Shown here piece by piece: positions 24,962 through 34,385 of a stretch of DNA of 64,000 bases (position 1 is the first letter of the stretch; every line of letters begins with the position of its first letter). A program made the translations under genes and the position numbers. Source of the stretch: Alphaproteobacteria bacterium (GTDB taxonomy: Bacteria; Myxococcota_A; UBA796; GCA-2862545); the NCBI GenBank assembly GCA_020632885.1, contig JACKEQ010000009.1:142072-206071 (forward strand). Reading direction: 5' to 3'. The notes beneath the pieces were generated by a model that searched no databases, had not been told where the DNA came from, and saw nothing but the letters and a program-made list of their open reading frames with translations.

Positions 24962-25008
24962 CCGCGGAGCCCTCGGGGATCCTGTAGGATCACCGGACCG
25001 GAGGCTCC

Positions 25009-25250
25009 ATGGACGTCCGCTACGCCCTCATCGGCGCGCTCGTGCTCCCCGCAGGCGCCTGGGCGCTCACCCCACGCGTGGGGCTCGACCTCGGCGTCAC
25101 CCTCGGGGGCTCCGGGGGCGCGTGGCGCCTTCGGCGATGTCCGCCTCGACGAGGCCCGCCACATCGACGTCGTGGTGCGCGAGGAGCACGCACATCCGCG
25201 TCGACGAGGACGTCCTGCGCTGGGCCCGCCAGGAGCTCCGCGCCGCCTGA
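25009..25250 (+). pseudogene. Degraded paralogue of the ferritin-like gene
   Basis: The first codons (MDVRYALIGALVLP) repeat the start of the gene at 23930, and a similar upstream block (ctgtaggatcaccggaccgg, with gaggctccATG) is kept. After about 35 residues the frame is lost. Shifted frames then give AFGDVR fused directly to sequence like EARQLDVVV, meaning about 230 codons of the middle are deleted. A further two-base loss occurs within the EERTH region before the ending RWARQELRAA. It is thus a tandem duplicate with an internal deletion and at least two frameshifts. Non-functional. Confidence 0.8.
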
Positions 25251-25285
25251 CGCTGTCCGCGGGCGGGTGCTCCGCCCGAGTCACG

Positions 25286-26050
25286 TCAGGCCGAAGCGCC
25301 CACCACGACCACCGTGACGTTGTCCTCGGTGCCGTGCTTGATCGCCTCGTCGACCAGCACGTTCGCCAGGAGATCGAGCGGGGTGTCGTCGATGATCTTC
25401 TGGATGACGGAGTCCTCCATGGGGTCCGTCATCCCGTCGCTGCAGAGCACGAAGATGTCGCCGGGCTCCACGACCCGCGTGGTGGTGTCCGGCTCCACGG
25501 GCCCGTGGTAGCCCACCGACTGCGTGAGGATGTGCTTGTTGGGCATCTCGCGCGCGAGCTTCGGCGACAACCGGCCCGCGTCGATCTCCAGCTGCACCAC
25601 CGTGTGGTCGCGGGTGAGCCGGATGAGCCGGCCCTCGCGGTACAGGTACGCGCGGGAGTCGCCCACGTGGGCCAGGTGGGCCTGCTCGCCGTCGATCACC
25701 AGCACCACGAGGGTGGTGCCCATCCCCTTGGTCTCGGGGCGGGCGTCCGCCTCGCGCCGGATCCGGATGGACGCCTGGTTCATCGCGTAGCGGAGCCGCT
25801 CGCGCAGGACGTCGGCGGGGTCGTCCGTCTCGTGCTCGCGCACCAGGCGGGTCTCGTCGGGGTCGGGCGCCCCCACGAGGGTCTCGTGGACCGCCTCGAC
25901 CGCCATGGCGCTCGCCACCTCGCCGGCCGCGTGGCCACCCATGCCGTCCGCGACCACGAAGACGCCCGCCTCCAGGTCGATCAGCATCGAATCTTCGTTG
26001 TGTTCGCGAACCGGGCCAGTGTCCGTGTGCGCGTACGCTTCGAGATGCAT
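25286..26050 (-). CDS. PP2C-type Ser/Thr protein phosphatase
   Basis: 254 residues. PPM/PP2C core: HTDTGPVREHNEDS (metal-binding Asp), FVVADGMGGHAAGE, KGMGTTLVVLVI, HVGDSRAYL, LTRDHTVV, the late CSDGMTD and EDNVTVVVV. All metal-binding aspartates are present, so it should be active with Mn/Mg. It lacks membrane or sensor domains. Divergent from two giant Ser/Thr kinases with about 70 bases between starts, the usual pairing of a PP2C phosphatase with the kinases it opposes. Inference: it resets the signalling of the tandem kinases. Confidence 0.95.
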   Translation of the reverse strand: MHLEAYAHTDTGPVREHNEDSMLIDLEAGVFVVADGMGGHAAGEVASAMAVEAVHETLVGAPDPDETRLVREHETDDPADVLRERLRYAMNQASIRIRREADARPETKGMGTTLVVLVIDGEQAHLAHVGDSRAYLYREGRLIRLTRDHTVVQLEIDAGRLSPKLAREMPNKHILTQSVGYHGPVEPDTTTRVVEPGDIFVLCSDGMTDPMEDSVIQKIIDDTPLDLLANVLVDEAIKHGTEDNVTVVVVGASA

Positions 26051-26082
26051 CCGTCCTCCGGGCCCCCTGGGGCCTTCCCCGC

Positions 26083-26090
26083 AATATAGA
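26083..26090. promoter_or_regulatory. AT-rich -10-like core shared by phosphatase and kinase genes
   Basis: AATATAGA is the only AT-rich octamer between the divergent genes. It gives TATAGA on the plus strand (kinase) and TATATT on the minus strand (phosphatase). Coordinated expression of phosphatase and kinases is likely. No clear -35 boxes. Confidence 0.4.
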
Positions 26091-26123
26091 GTGTGCGCGG
26101 CCCCGACGGAAGGAGACAGCGGC

Positions 26124-29100
26124 GTGTCCTCGCCCCTCGATCACCACGACGACCCACTGGCCGCGCAAAACCCGGCAGACCTCTCGGGCGCGGATCCCGA
26201 GCCCGGCGCGCGCATCGGTGCGTACGAAGTGGTGCGCGCAGTCGCGCGGGGCGGCATGGCGACCGTGCTCGAGGTGCGCGACACCCGCAACGAGCAGCGG
26301 CTCGCGCTCAAGCTCCTGCTGCCCCTCGCCCACGCCGACGAGGCGCGCTCGCGCTTCCGCCGCGAGTTCCGCGCGCTGTCGCGCCTCAACCACCCGAACG
26401 TCCTCCGCGTGCACGAGTGGGGCCTCATCGGCGACCGTCCGTGGTTCAGCATGGAGCTCGTGGGCGGGCGCGACCTGCGCGACGAGCTCGGGCACCTCGC
26501 GGCGCTCCAGCCGGAGGACCGCTTCGCCCGCGTGGAGCTCATCCTCAAGCAGGTCACCCGCGCGCTCGCGTACATCCACGAGCGCGGCATGGTCCACCGC
26601 GACGTCACGCCCGGCAACATCATGGTCCTGCCCGACGGCACGGCGAAGATCATGGACTTCGGCGTGGTGAAGGAGATGGGGGCAGACCTCACGGCCGTCG
26701 GCGAGGTCATCGGCACCGTGGCCTGGATGGCCCCCGAGCAGATCACGTCCACCGACCTCGACGCCCGGGCGGACCTCTACTCCCTCGGGTGTGTGCTCTA
26801 CCTGCTGCTCACCGGGAAGCGCCCGTTCAGCGCGCACACCATCCACGGCTTCATGGAGAAGCACCTCCACGAGGTGCCCGTCCCGCCCCGCCAGGTGGAC
26901 CCCCTGGTCCCGGCCCACCTGGACGCGATCTGCAACCGGCTCCTCCAGAAGAAGCCGGCCGACCGCTACGCGAGCGCCACCCACCTCCTGCACGTGCTCG
27001 GCGATCCCACGGACGCGCTCGACATGGACGAGTGGCCGCCACGCACGGTGGGCCGGGGGCCACTGCGCGCGCGCATGCGCGACACCCTCGACGACGTCGA
27101 GCAGCACGGGCTCGGCGGCGCCATCCTGATCACGGGGGCGAACGGCCAGGGCAAGACCCGCCTGCTCGAGGCCGGCCTCAACTACGCCCGGCGCCTGGGC
27201 CTGCGGGTGGCGCGCGGTCGCTCGCGGCGGGAGGACCGCCCCTTCGGCGCCTTCTTCGGCATCTACGAGAAGCTCGAGCGCCCGGTGCCCGTGCCGCTGC
27301 TCGACCAGGTCTTCCGCGGCGAGACCCCGCCCGAGCGCTACCCCGTGCTGGCGGCCTTCCGCGACCTGCTGCTCGCGAACGCGCCCGTGGTCGTGGCCCT
27401 CGACGACCTCGAGCACGCGGACGCCGCCACCGTCGAGCTGCTCACCTACCTGATCCGCAACACCCTGGAGCTCGCGAGCGAGCCCGTGGTGTTCCTGCTC
27501 TCCCACGAGGCCCCCGAGGAGCACGTGCTCCGCGAGGTGGGCGCGCTGCCGCCCGTGCACACCGAGACCCTGGAGCCCCTCGGTGCCTCCGAGGTCGAGG
27601 AGCTGGTCGTGAGCGTGCTGGGCAACGGCACCGCCTCGCTGGCCCTGGCGGGCCGGATCCACGCCGAGAGCTCGGGATCGCCGGCCTTCATCGCGGACAT
27701 GCTGCGCGGCCTGCTCGACGACGGGCTCATCGTGCGCAACGACGATCGCTACGAGATCGTCGTGGACGCCGCGGAGATCACGCGGTCGCGCCTGCCCATG
27801 CCGGCGTCCCTGCGCCAGGCGCTCAAGGAGCGCATCGCGCCGCTCTCCGCGGAGGCCCTCGAGGTCGGGCGCGTCATCGCGCTGGCCCGCCGCCGCATCG
27901 ATCTCGACGTGCTCGTGGAGGTGGTGGACCTCGACGAGGACGAGGCCATGGAGGGTCTCGACGAGCTGGTGGACGCGCAGATCGTCGTGGAGGACCGCGA
28001 CGCGGACGTCGAGCGGGTGGAGCTCTCGCACAGCCGCTTCCACGACGTGCTGCTGGAGTCCCTCACGGCCGAGGCGCGCGCGGGGCTCCACCGCCGGATG
28101 GGCGAGGCCCTCGAGCGCCACTACCGCGGGCGACTGGGGCCCCGGGTGGAGGAGCTCGCGTTCCACTTCCAGGCCGCGGGGCTCGCCACCAAGGCGTACG
28201 CGTTCCTGCAGCTCTCCATCGAGCGGCACGTGCGCCAGAGCCTGTTCGGCGAGGCCATGGCGCTCATCGGGCGCGCCCTCGAGATCGAGCCCACGGCGCG
28301 GCCCTACCTCCTGCTGGACGACGCGGACACCCAGCTCGTGCAGCTCTTCCTGCAGCGGTCCATGGCGGAGCACGCCGTGGGGCAGACCGCCGCCGCCCTC
28401 GCGAGCCTGCGCGAGGCCGAGAAGCTCGCGGACGTGGTGGGCGAGCCGGGCCTCCAGTCCCGCGTGGCCACCGAGCTCGGCACCCGGCTGCGCGGGAAGG
28501 GCGAGCACGGCGAGGGCCTCCGGCAGCTCGAGCGCGCGGTCGACAAGGCGCGGGAGGCCGGCGACCAGACGCTGCTCCCGGGGCCGCTGTACCACCAGGG
28601 CTCCCACGCCTGGATGTCGGGCGACCTCGACCGGGCGCTCGGCCTCTGGCGGGAGTCGCTGTCGATCGCCACCACCGTGGGCGACGAGCGGAACGCCGCC
28701 TGGGCCAACAACGGCCTCGGCATCGGGCACACCTGCGCGGGCGACAGCCTCTCGGGCCGCAAGCACTTCGAGCAGTCCGCCCGGCAGATGGAGGCGCTCG
28801 GCATGGTCGGCCCGCTGTCGATCATCCGCTGCAACCTCGCCGAGGTGTACCTGTCCACGGGCATCCTCCGCAAAGCCCTCGACCAGATCGACCGCGCGGT
28901 GGCCCAGTCCCGCGAGGTCGGCCACGTGCACGGGGTCGCGGTGGGCCTGATGTGGCGGGCCAACGCCTTCCGGGTGCTGCGCAGGATGGACGACGCGTCC
29001 CGCACGATCTCCGACACCCTGAAGTACTGCCGGCACCACGGCATCGCCCCCGACGAGCTCTCGGCGCTGCTCGTGAAGGTCGAGCTCTCCCTCGACAGCG

Positions 29101-29564
29101 ACCGTCCCGACGAGGCCCTCGAGGCCCTGGAGCGCGCGCGTCCCCTGCTCGATCGGTACGACAACGAGGGCCAGCGGCACCTCGTGGACGCCTGGCACGC
29201 CGTGGCCCTCGCCAAGCTCGGTCGCGAGGAGGAGGCCGCCGCGGTGCTCGCGGGCAAGCAGCCGCCCCAGGAGCCCTGGCAGAACACCCAGGTGCGCACC
29301 GACCTCGCGTGGGCCCAGGCCTTCCGCCTGCTCGGTCGTCGCGAGGAGGCTCTCGCCCTGCTGGAGCGCGCCAGCGACTCCGCGGAGCGCATCGGCTACC
29401 GGCTCTACCAGCTCCTCGTGCGGCAGGAGCTCTTCGAGCTCGCGGACGGTGAAGAGGCCGCCCGGCACGCCCGGATCGCGAACAGCCTGGCGCGGTCCCT
29501 CGCCGCCAACCTGCCCCGGGAGGACGGCAAGACCTTCCTGGCCCGCGGGTGGGGAGAGGCATGA
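26124..29564 (+). CDS. Ser/Thr protein kinase fused to AAA-type ATPase and TPR modules (first)
   Basis: 1146 residues. The GTG start at 26124 has AAGGAGA seven bases upstream. Kinase domain ~27-290: glycine loop in VARGGMATVLE, ATP-binding Lys in LALKLLL, HRD at 158-160 (HRDVTPGN; Thr replaces the usual Lys), DFG in KIMDFGVVK, and APEQ. A P-loop ATPase module follows with Walker A GANGQGKT near 338 and Walker B VVVALDDLEHAD, and then TPR repeats through ~700-1140. This is the PknB/STAND-like kinase plan common in Myxococcota. The substrate is unknown. Its stop overlaps the second kinase's ATG (ATGA), so the two form an operon facing a PP2C phosphatase. It has no transmembrane segments. Confidence 0.93.
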   Translation: MSSPLDHHDDPLAAQNPADLSGADPEPGARIGAYEVVRAVARGGMATVLEVRDTRNEQRLALKLLLPLAHADEARSRFRREFRALSRLNHPNVLRVHEWGLIGDRPWFSMELVGGRDLRDELGHLAALQPEDRFARVELILKQVTRALAYIHERGMVHRDVTPGNIMVLPDGTAKIMDFGVVKEMGADLTAVGEVIGTVAWMAPEQITSTDLDARADLYSLGCVLYLLLTGKRPFSAHTIHGFMEKHLHEVPVPPRQVDPLVPAHLDAICNRLLQKKPADRYASATHLLHVLGDPTDALDMDEWPPRTVGRGPLRARMRDTLDDVEQHGLGGAILITGANGQGKTRLLEAGLNYARRLGLRVARGRSRREDRPFGAFFGIYEKLERPVPVPLLDQVFRGETPPERYPVLAAFRDLLLANAPVVVALDDLEHADAATVELLTYLIRNTLELASEPVVFLLSHEAPEEHVLREVGALPPVHTETLEPLGASEVEELVVSVLGNGTASLALAGRIHAESSGSPAFIADMLRGLLDDGLIVRNDDRYEIVVDAAEITRSRLPMPASLRQALKERIAPLSAEALEVGRVIALARRRIDLDVLVEVVDLDEDEAMEGLDELVDAQIVVEDRDADVERVELSHSRFHDVLLESLTAEARAGLHRRMGEALERHYRGRLGPRVEELAFHFQAAGLATKAYAFLQLSIERHVRQSLFGEAMALIGRALEIEPTARPYLLLDDADTQLVQLFLQRSMAEHAVGQTAAALASLREAEKLADVVGEPGLQSRVATELGTRLRGKGEHGEGLRQLERAVDKAREAGDQTLLPGPLYHQGSHAWMSGDLDRALGLWRESLSIATTVGDERNAAWANNGLGIGHTCAGDSLSGRKHFEQSARQMEALGMVGPLSIIRCNLAEVYLSTGILRKALDQIDRAVAQSREVGHVHGVAVGLMWRANAFRVLRRMDDASRTISDTLKYCRHHGIAPDELSALLVKVELSLDSDRPDEALEALERARPLLDRYDNEGQRHLVDAWHAVALAKLGREEEAAAVLAGKQPPQEPWQNTQVRTDLAWAQAFRLLGRREEALALLERASDSAERIGYRLYQLLVRQELFELADGEEAARHARIANSLARSLAANLPREDGKTFLARGWGEA

Positions 29565-32500
29565 GCGGGCTCGGACGTCACCCGGACGTCGGCGACAAGC
29601 TCGGCCGCTACACCCTCGACGCCCCGCTCGGGGCGGGCGGCATGGCGTCGGTCTTCCGGGCGATCGACCCCCACGGCGACCCCTACGCCGTGAAGGTGCT
29701 CAACCCGGCCCGGGTGCTTCCCGAGGACGTGAAGCGCTTCCAGCGCGAGTTCAAGGCGCTCTCGCGCATGGACCACCCGAACATCGTGCGCGTCTACGAG
29801 TCGGGGGTCCACGAGGGATACCCGTGGATCGCGATGGAGCTCGTGGACGGCGGTGACCTCGAGGGGCTCATCGACCGCTGGAAGGCGAACCCCCCGCCCG
29901 ACCGGTTCGAGCGCATCGAGGCCCTGCTCGTGCAGCTCTGCAAGGCGCTGCAGTACGTGCACGACCGGCGTCTCATCCACCGCGACATCAAGCCGAGCAA
30001 CGTGCTCCTCACCCCGGACGGCGTGCCGCGCCTCTCGGACTTCGGGGTCGTGAAGGGCGGTGCGGACGGCACCACGCACATCACCCAGCTCACGATGGCC
30101 GGTCGGCTCGTCGGCACCGTCGCGTTCATGGCGCCCGAGCTCATCACGAGCGACGAGGACGCCGACGCGCGGGCGGACCTCTACAGCCTCGGCGCGATGC
30201 TCTACCTGATGCTCTGCTTCCGGCGGCCCATCGAGGCGAAGAGCGTCGCGGGCTACCTGGCGCGGCACCTCACCGAGATCCCGGTGCCGCCGGGTCAGCT
30301 CGACCCCGACGTGCCGCCGGTGCTCGAGCGGGTCGCGATGCGGCTGCTCCAGAAGGACCGCGCCCACCGCTACGCCAGCGCCAGCGCCGTGCTCGCCGCC
30401 CTCGGTGGCGAGGCCAAGGCCACCCGGCCCACCCTCCAGGGCCGCGAGCGCGAGCTCCAGGGCTGGTCCCGCCGCGTCGGGGCCCTCGTGGACGGTGCCG
30501 GGGGCTGCGTGGTGCTCAACGGCGCCGAGGGCACCGGGAAGTCCCACCTCATGACGGTGATGGTGGAGGCCGCCGACGCGAGCTCGGTGAAGGTGCTCTA
30601 CACGTCCGGGTGGGACGACGACCCGCTCGAGACCCTCGCCACCCAGGTGGGCCTCGACCCCGAGGGGTCCATCGGGGGCGCGCTGGGCCGGGCGATCCTC
30701 GCCACCCTCCTGCCGGGCCCGGCCGTGCTGGCGATCGACGACCTCGACCGCGCCCCGCGCCGCACCATCGACGCCCTCGCCCGCACCCTCCGCCAGCTCA
30801 TCAGCCAGGAGGGCCAGCCGATCCTCCTGCTCGCCTCGGCGCGCAGCCTGGACGCGATCAGCGACCTCGTGACGGGCACCGCCACGGGCATGCCGGCGGA
30901 CCTCATCCCCGTGGGCCCGGTCGACTCCCGGGCCGCCGTGTCGATGATGCGCGACCGCGGCATCCTCGGTGCGGCCGCGAGCGTGCTCGGGCGCCGGCTG
31001 CACACCTCGTACGGGGGCGTGCCCGGCCCCATGCTCGACCAGCTCGACGCCCTCCTCCGCGACGGCTGGTTCACGGGCGGCGCCGAGCGCCTCGAGCTGG
31101 CGCGGTCGATGACCGAGCTCCGCCAGGGCGAGCTCCCCGTGCCCCAGCAGCTCGCGGACGCCCTCCTGGCCCGTCTGGAGCGGGTGCGGAACCGCGAGCG
31201 TGAGATCCTCGAGCTCCTCGCGGTCGTCGACCGTCCCGCCGGGGCCTCGTTGCTCGCGCGCTGCACGGACGATCCGGGCACCGCCCGCACCCTCGACGAG
31301 CTGGTGGGCGAGCGGTGGCTCGAGCTCGGTGAGGACGAGACCGCCGAGACCTTCACCTTCCGGGACCCCATCGCGGCCCGCGTGCTCCGCGGTGCCCTCG
31401 ATCCCGCGCGGCGCCAGGAGCTCCACGGCATCGTGGCGGGCGCGCTCGGCGGGAGGCGGCGGCGGGCGACGGCCAACCTGGAGGTCGCCCAGCACCTCGA
31501 CGCCGCGGGGCGTCCGGCGGAGGCGTACCCGATCTACGTCGCGGCCGCCAAGCGCTCGGCGAAGCGGGACGGACTGCCCCTCGAGGTGCTCGACGTGTGC
31601 GAGCGGGCGGACGCCATCCGGGAGGCCGTGGAGCCCTCCCTGCCCCAGCCCGAGGCCATGGCGCTGCGGGAGGAGCTCAAGGCGCTCGAGGGCCGCGCGC
31701 GGCTGGCGCGGCAGGACTGGCAGGGGGCGCTCACGGCCCTGAAGCTCGGGCTCTCCACGGCGCGGTCCAACGGATCCGACGGTGAGGCTGCGCTCCTCGC
31801 GGACCTGGGTCGCGCGTGGTTCCGGCTCGGCGACCGGCGGCGGGCCCAGCCGGCGCTGGAGGAGGCCCTCGAGAAGCTCGAGCCGTCGGACGCGAGCTGG
31901 GCCCCCGGGATGCGGGCGCTGGGCGACATCCTGCTCACGGGCGGGCAGTACGACGCCGCGGAGGCCCGGGTGAGCGCGGCGCTGGAGCGGGCCCTGGAGG
32001 TGGCCGACCGCGACGGGGAGGCCCGGGCGCGGCGGGGCCTGGCCCACGTGCGGGTGTTCCAGGGACGGTTGCCGGAGGCCGCCCAGCTCCTCGACGAGGC
32101 CGACGACCTGCTGGCGCTCGATGGCGACGCCCAGGTGCGGGCGGCCGTGCTCTCGCGGGCCATCGAGGTCGCGAACATGACCGGGCACTGGGGCAACGCG
32201 GTGCGGCGGGCGGAGCAGCTCGTGGACGTCGCGCGCCGCCGGGAGCTCTCGGCGCGGCTGCCGGACGCCTACAGCCTGCTGGCGCTGGCGCTGCTCGCCA
32301 TCGGGGCCACCGACGAGGCCCTCGACGCCGCGAGCCAGGCGCGGGTGTTCGCCAAGGCCCATCGGTCGCGGGTGGAGCCCCAGCTCCGCACGGCCCGGGC
32401 GCTCCTCGACCTCGGGCGCCACGCGGAGGCCGAGGAGGTGCTGCCCGAGCGCGGCACCCTGCCCGACTCCGGCATCGACGACCCGCCCGGGCTCCACGCG

Positions 32501-32875
32501 GCCCTGCGGGCGCGCATCCTGGCCCCGGAGAACCCGACGGAGGCGAGGGATCTGGCCATCTGGGCCCTGAAGCGCCCGCCGCCGATGCTCTCGTTCCGGG
32601 CGGCCATCGTGGCGCTCGACGCGAGCAAGGCGCTGCTCGAGGTGGGCCAGACGAGCACGGCCCGCAAGGCCGCGAAGCGGGGCCTGAAGTGCCTCCAGGG
32701 TCTTGGGGCCGACGGTCTGCGCCTGGAGGTGCTCCTCGCCCTCCAGAGGGCCGAGCCCGACGCGCGGGTGCAGGAGGCCATCGCCCAGGTGGCCGGGCGG
32801 GTGGCCGGGCGGCTCGCGGGGCCGGCCCTCGACACCTTCCAGAAGCGGGACGCGGTCCGCGCAGCCCTGGGGTGA
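29561..32875 (+). CDS. Ser/Thr protein kinase fused to AAA-type ATPase and TPR modules (second)
   Basis: 1104 residues, a paralogue of the preceding gene with the same domain order. Kinase ~17-285: LGAGGMASVF, YAVKVL, HRDIKPSN at 140-147 (complete catalytic Lys/Asn set), LSDFGVVK and APEL. Walker A GAEGTGKS near 321, Walker B AVLAIDDLD, then an NTPase helical part and TPRs to the end. The first copy has HRDVTPGN, so this second is the more canonical kinase. The tandem arrangement and coupled start suggest duplication followed by division of labour, possibly heterodimerisation through TPRs. The convergent unknown gene begins after a hairpin at 32872-32903. Confidence 0.93.
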   Translation: MSGLGRHPDVGDKLGRYTLDAPLGAGGMASVFRAIDPHGDPYAVKVLNPARVLPEDVKRFQREFKALSRMDHPNIVRVYESGVHEGYPWIAMELVDGGDLEGLIDRWKANPPPDRFERIEALLVQLCKALQYVHDRRLIHRDIKPSNVLLTPDGVPRLSDFGVVKGGADGTTHITQLTMAGRLVGTVAFMAPELITSDEDADARADLYSLGAMLYLMLCFRRPIEAKSVAGYLARHLTEIPVPPGQLDPDVPPVLERVAMRLLQKDRAHRYASASAVLAALGGEAKATRPTLQGRERELQGWSRRVGALVDGAGGCVVLNGAEGTGKSHLMTVMVEAADASSVKVLYTSGWDDDPLETLATQVGLDPEGSIGGALGRAILATLLPGPAVLAIDDLDRAPRRTIDALARTLRQLISQEGQPILLLASARSLDAISDLVTGTATGMPADLIPVGPVDSRAAVSMMRDRGILGAAASVLGRRLHTSYGGVPGPMLDQLDALLRDGWFTGGAERLELARSMTELRQGELPVPQQLADALLARLERVRNREREILELLAVVDRPAGASLLARCTDDPGTARTLDELVGERWLELGEDETAETFTFRDPIAARVLRGALDPARRQELHGIVAGALGGRRRRATANLEVAQHLDAAGRPAEAYPIYVAAAKRSAKRDGLPLEVLDVCERADAIREAVEPSLPQPEAMALREELKALEGRARLARQDWQGALTALKLGLSTARSNGSDGEAALLADLGRAWFRLGDRRRAQPALEEALEKLEPSDASWAPGMRALGDILLTGGQYDAAEARVSAALERALEVADRDGEARARRGLAHVRVFQGRLPEAAQLLDEADDLLALDGDAQVRAAVLSRAIEVANMTGHWGNAVRRAEQLVDVARRRELSARLPDAYSLLALALLAIGATDEALDAASQARVFAKAHRSRVEPQLRTARALLDLGRHAEAEEVLPERGTLPDSGIDDPPGLHAALRARILAPENPTEARDLAIWALKRPPPMLSFRAAIVALDASKALLEVGQTSTARKAAKRGLKCLQGLGADGLRLEVLLALQRAEPDARVQEAIAQVAGRVAGRLAGPALDTFQKRDAVRAALG

Positions 32876-32903
32876 GGGGGGTCCGGCCTCCCGGACGGCT
32901 CAC
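32872..32903. terminator. Hairpin between convergent genes
   Basis: GTCCGG (32881-32886) pairs with CCGGAC (32891-32896) around a CCTC loop, and outer arms GTGAG/CTCAC (32872-32876 and 32899-32903) extend it. No U-tract on either side, so it may be a weak or Rho-assisted bidirectional terminator. Confidence 0.45.
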
Positions 32904-33304
32904 TCCACGCGGACGAGGTCACCCTCCACGTACTGCCACAGCGTGGACTCCCGGGGCTTCTGCGCCGGGACGACGAAGAGCACCCGCGATCCGCCGTCCG
33001 CGCTCGCGAGCTCCTCGAGCGCCGGGAGCAGCGCCGGCGGTGCCAGGGTCTTCGGCGCCCCGGTGGAGAGAGCGGGGAGCAGCCCACCTGCCTGCGTCCA
33101 GGGCACCACCCGGGTGTACCCCATGACCCGCATCTGAACCTGCTTCAGCACCTTGTCCTCCTTCTCCGCGGGGGCCACGAAGACGAGCCGGGTCTCCGTC
33201 GGCCGGACGGACTCCCGCAGCTCGTCCACGCGCTCCCGGGTCTCCGCCTCCGCTTCTGCCGTCATCTCGTGTCTGCCCGCCAGGGCGGCCGCCATCCACA
33301 ACAT
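32900..33304 (-). CDS. Small protein of unknown function, probably exported
   Basis: 134 residues from ATG 33304 (MLWMAAALAG), set by AGGAGG five bases upstream; the earlier ATG 33331 has no such site. The first ~10 residues resemble the very short signal peptides found elsewhere in this window. The rest contains two similar strand patterns around LVFVAPAEKED and VLFVVPAQKP (residues ~35-45 and ~116-125), suggesting an internal repeat. An acidic helix (EAEAETRERVDELRES) sits between signal and first strand. I do not recognise the family. Confidence 0.6.
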   Translation of the reverse strand: MLWMAAALAGRHEMTAEAEAETRERVDELRESVRPTETRLVFVAPAEKEDKVLKQVQMRVMGYTRVVPWTQAGGLLPALSTGAPKTLAPPALLPALEELASADGGSRVLFVVPAQKPRESTLWQYVEGDLVRVE

Positions 33305-33392
33305 CCACACCTCCTGGAACACCAGACGCATGGGATCGCCGGAAGGTTGCAGGGTGTGCGTCGGGTGTATGCTGCTTGCTGGAGAGTCCCTG

Positions 33393-33722
33393 ATGCTGTC
33401 GTTGCTCCTGGCCTGCGCTGGAGATGTCGAGGGCACCTCGCGCATCGAGGTGGCGTGGGAGATCTTCGACGCCGGCGAGGTGGTGGGCTGCCCGTCCGGT
33501 TGGGCGGTACGAGCCCGCATCGAGCCCGACGTGGACGAGCGTTTCGCGTGTGACGCGGGCACCGGGCTCCTCGACCCGGCGCCCCTCGGTCTGCTCGACG
33601 TCCGGGTGGACCTCCTCGATGCATCCGACGCCATCGTCGACACCGAGATCGTCGGCGTAGGACCGATGGGCGATGGCGGAGAGGCCCAGGCGTTCGCGAG
33701 CTTCGTGCTCCCGGAGGGATGA
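33393..33722 (+). CDS. Small lipoprotein of unknown function
   Basis: 109 residues starting MLSLLLAC, with the lipobox Cys at position 8 and no basic residue before it. GGAGAG lies eight bases upstream of this ATG; an upstream in-frame ATG (33369) would add MLLAGESL, also without basic residues. The mature part is acidic and beta-rich, with a Cys pair at residues ~33 and ~54 that might form a disulfide (around VVGCPSG and FACDAG). Function unknown. Divergent from the preceding gene; convergent with another lipoprotein. Confidence 0.65.
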   Translation: MLSLLLACAGDVEGTSRIEVAWEIFDAGEVVGCPSGWAVRARIEPDVDERFACDAGTGLLDPAPLGLLDVRVDLLDASDAIVDTEIVGVGPMGDGGEAQAFASFVLPEG

Positions 33723-33735
33723 CCCGGGGTGTCCG

Positions 33736-34275
33736 TCAGCCCGGTAGCCAGCCCACGTACACGTCGGCCACGACGGTGTCGGGGAGCGTGGCTGTACCGC
33801 CCTCGGCGTCCTCGAGCGTCACGCCGAGCAGCTCGAGGGTCGCCATGCCGCCGAAGTCCCACGGCTCCACGGGGCGGCCCGAGGGCACCACCGTCACGGT
33901 GAGCGAGCCGGAGACGGCGACCGCCTCGCCGTCCACGGTCGGTTCCCGTCCAGGCTCGACCACATCGCTGCAGTGCAGGTAGACCAGGTCGTCACCCCAC
34001 CGGGCCACGATCGAGACGGCCGGATCGGGCAACGCGTAGGTGCGCGACAGCGCCTGGCCGGCGTTCGCGGCGTCCCAGGCGAGGTCGTCGGAGACCGTGA
34101 GGAAGAGGGCGTGGGTGGCGCTCTCGTCGTGCACGACCACCTGGATGTCGCCGCAGCCAGACGTCTGGGAAGAAGCCGAGGCGGCCACGTCGACGGTATC
34201 CTGGAGGGGATCGCCCTCCTCGCCGGAACAAGCGACGACGGAGAGCACCAGGGAGACGAGGACCAGGGTTCGCAT
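33736..34275 (-). CDS. Lipoprotein of unknown function
   Basis: 179 residues. This one has a conventional lipoprotein signal: MRTLVLVSLVLSVVAC, with a basic residue at 2 and Cys at 16. The mature chain is acidic with Ser/Ala-rich linker sequence (SASASSQTSGCGD) and a beta-rich body with Cys at GCGD and HCSD that could pair. No enzyme motif. The 5' gap (34276-34385) holds only a short intergenic stretch and probably this gene's promoter. Confidence 0.65.
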   Translation of the reverse strand: MRTLVLVSLVLSVVACSGEEGDPLQDTVDVAASASSQTSGCGDIQVVVHDESATHALFLTVSDDLAWDAANAGQALSRTYALPDPAVSIVARWGDDLVYLHCSDVVEPGREPTVDGEAVAVSGSLTVTVVPSGRPVEPWDFGGMATLELLGVTLEDAEGGTATLPDTVVADVYVGWLPG

Positions 34276-34385
34276 GTCGACCTCCAACTGCTCCCAACGT
34301 GCCGCGTCCGGGGGCGGCGCACTACCCCGGTTCCGCACTCTCCGTGGGTCGGAAGTGCCCGTAGTCGTGCAGCGCTGCAGGATGG

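Noticed and set aside
25281..29468. Very long open frame on the minus strand opposite the first kinase gene
   Set aside because: GC-rich codon bias opens antisense frames. It has no family motifs, and the plus-strand kinase, ATPase and TPR signatures are clear.
29405..32497. Long minus-strand frame opposite the second kinase
   Set aside because: Same artefact of high GC third positions; low-complexity composition and no motif.
34276..34385. Hidden gene between the lipoprotein and LysR genes
   Set aside because: About 110 bases without a start plus ribosome-binding site; probably promoter only.
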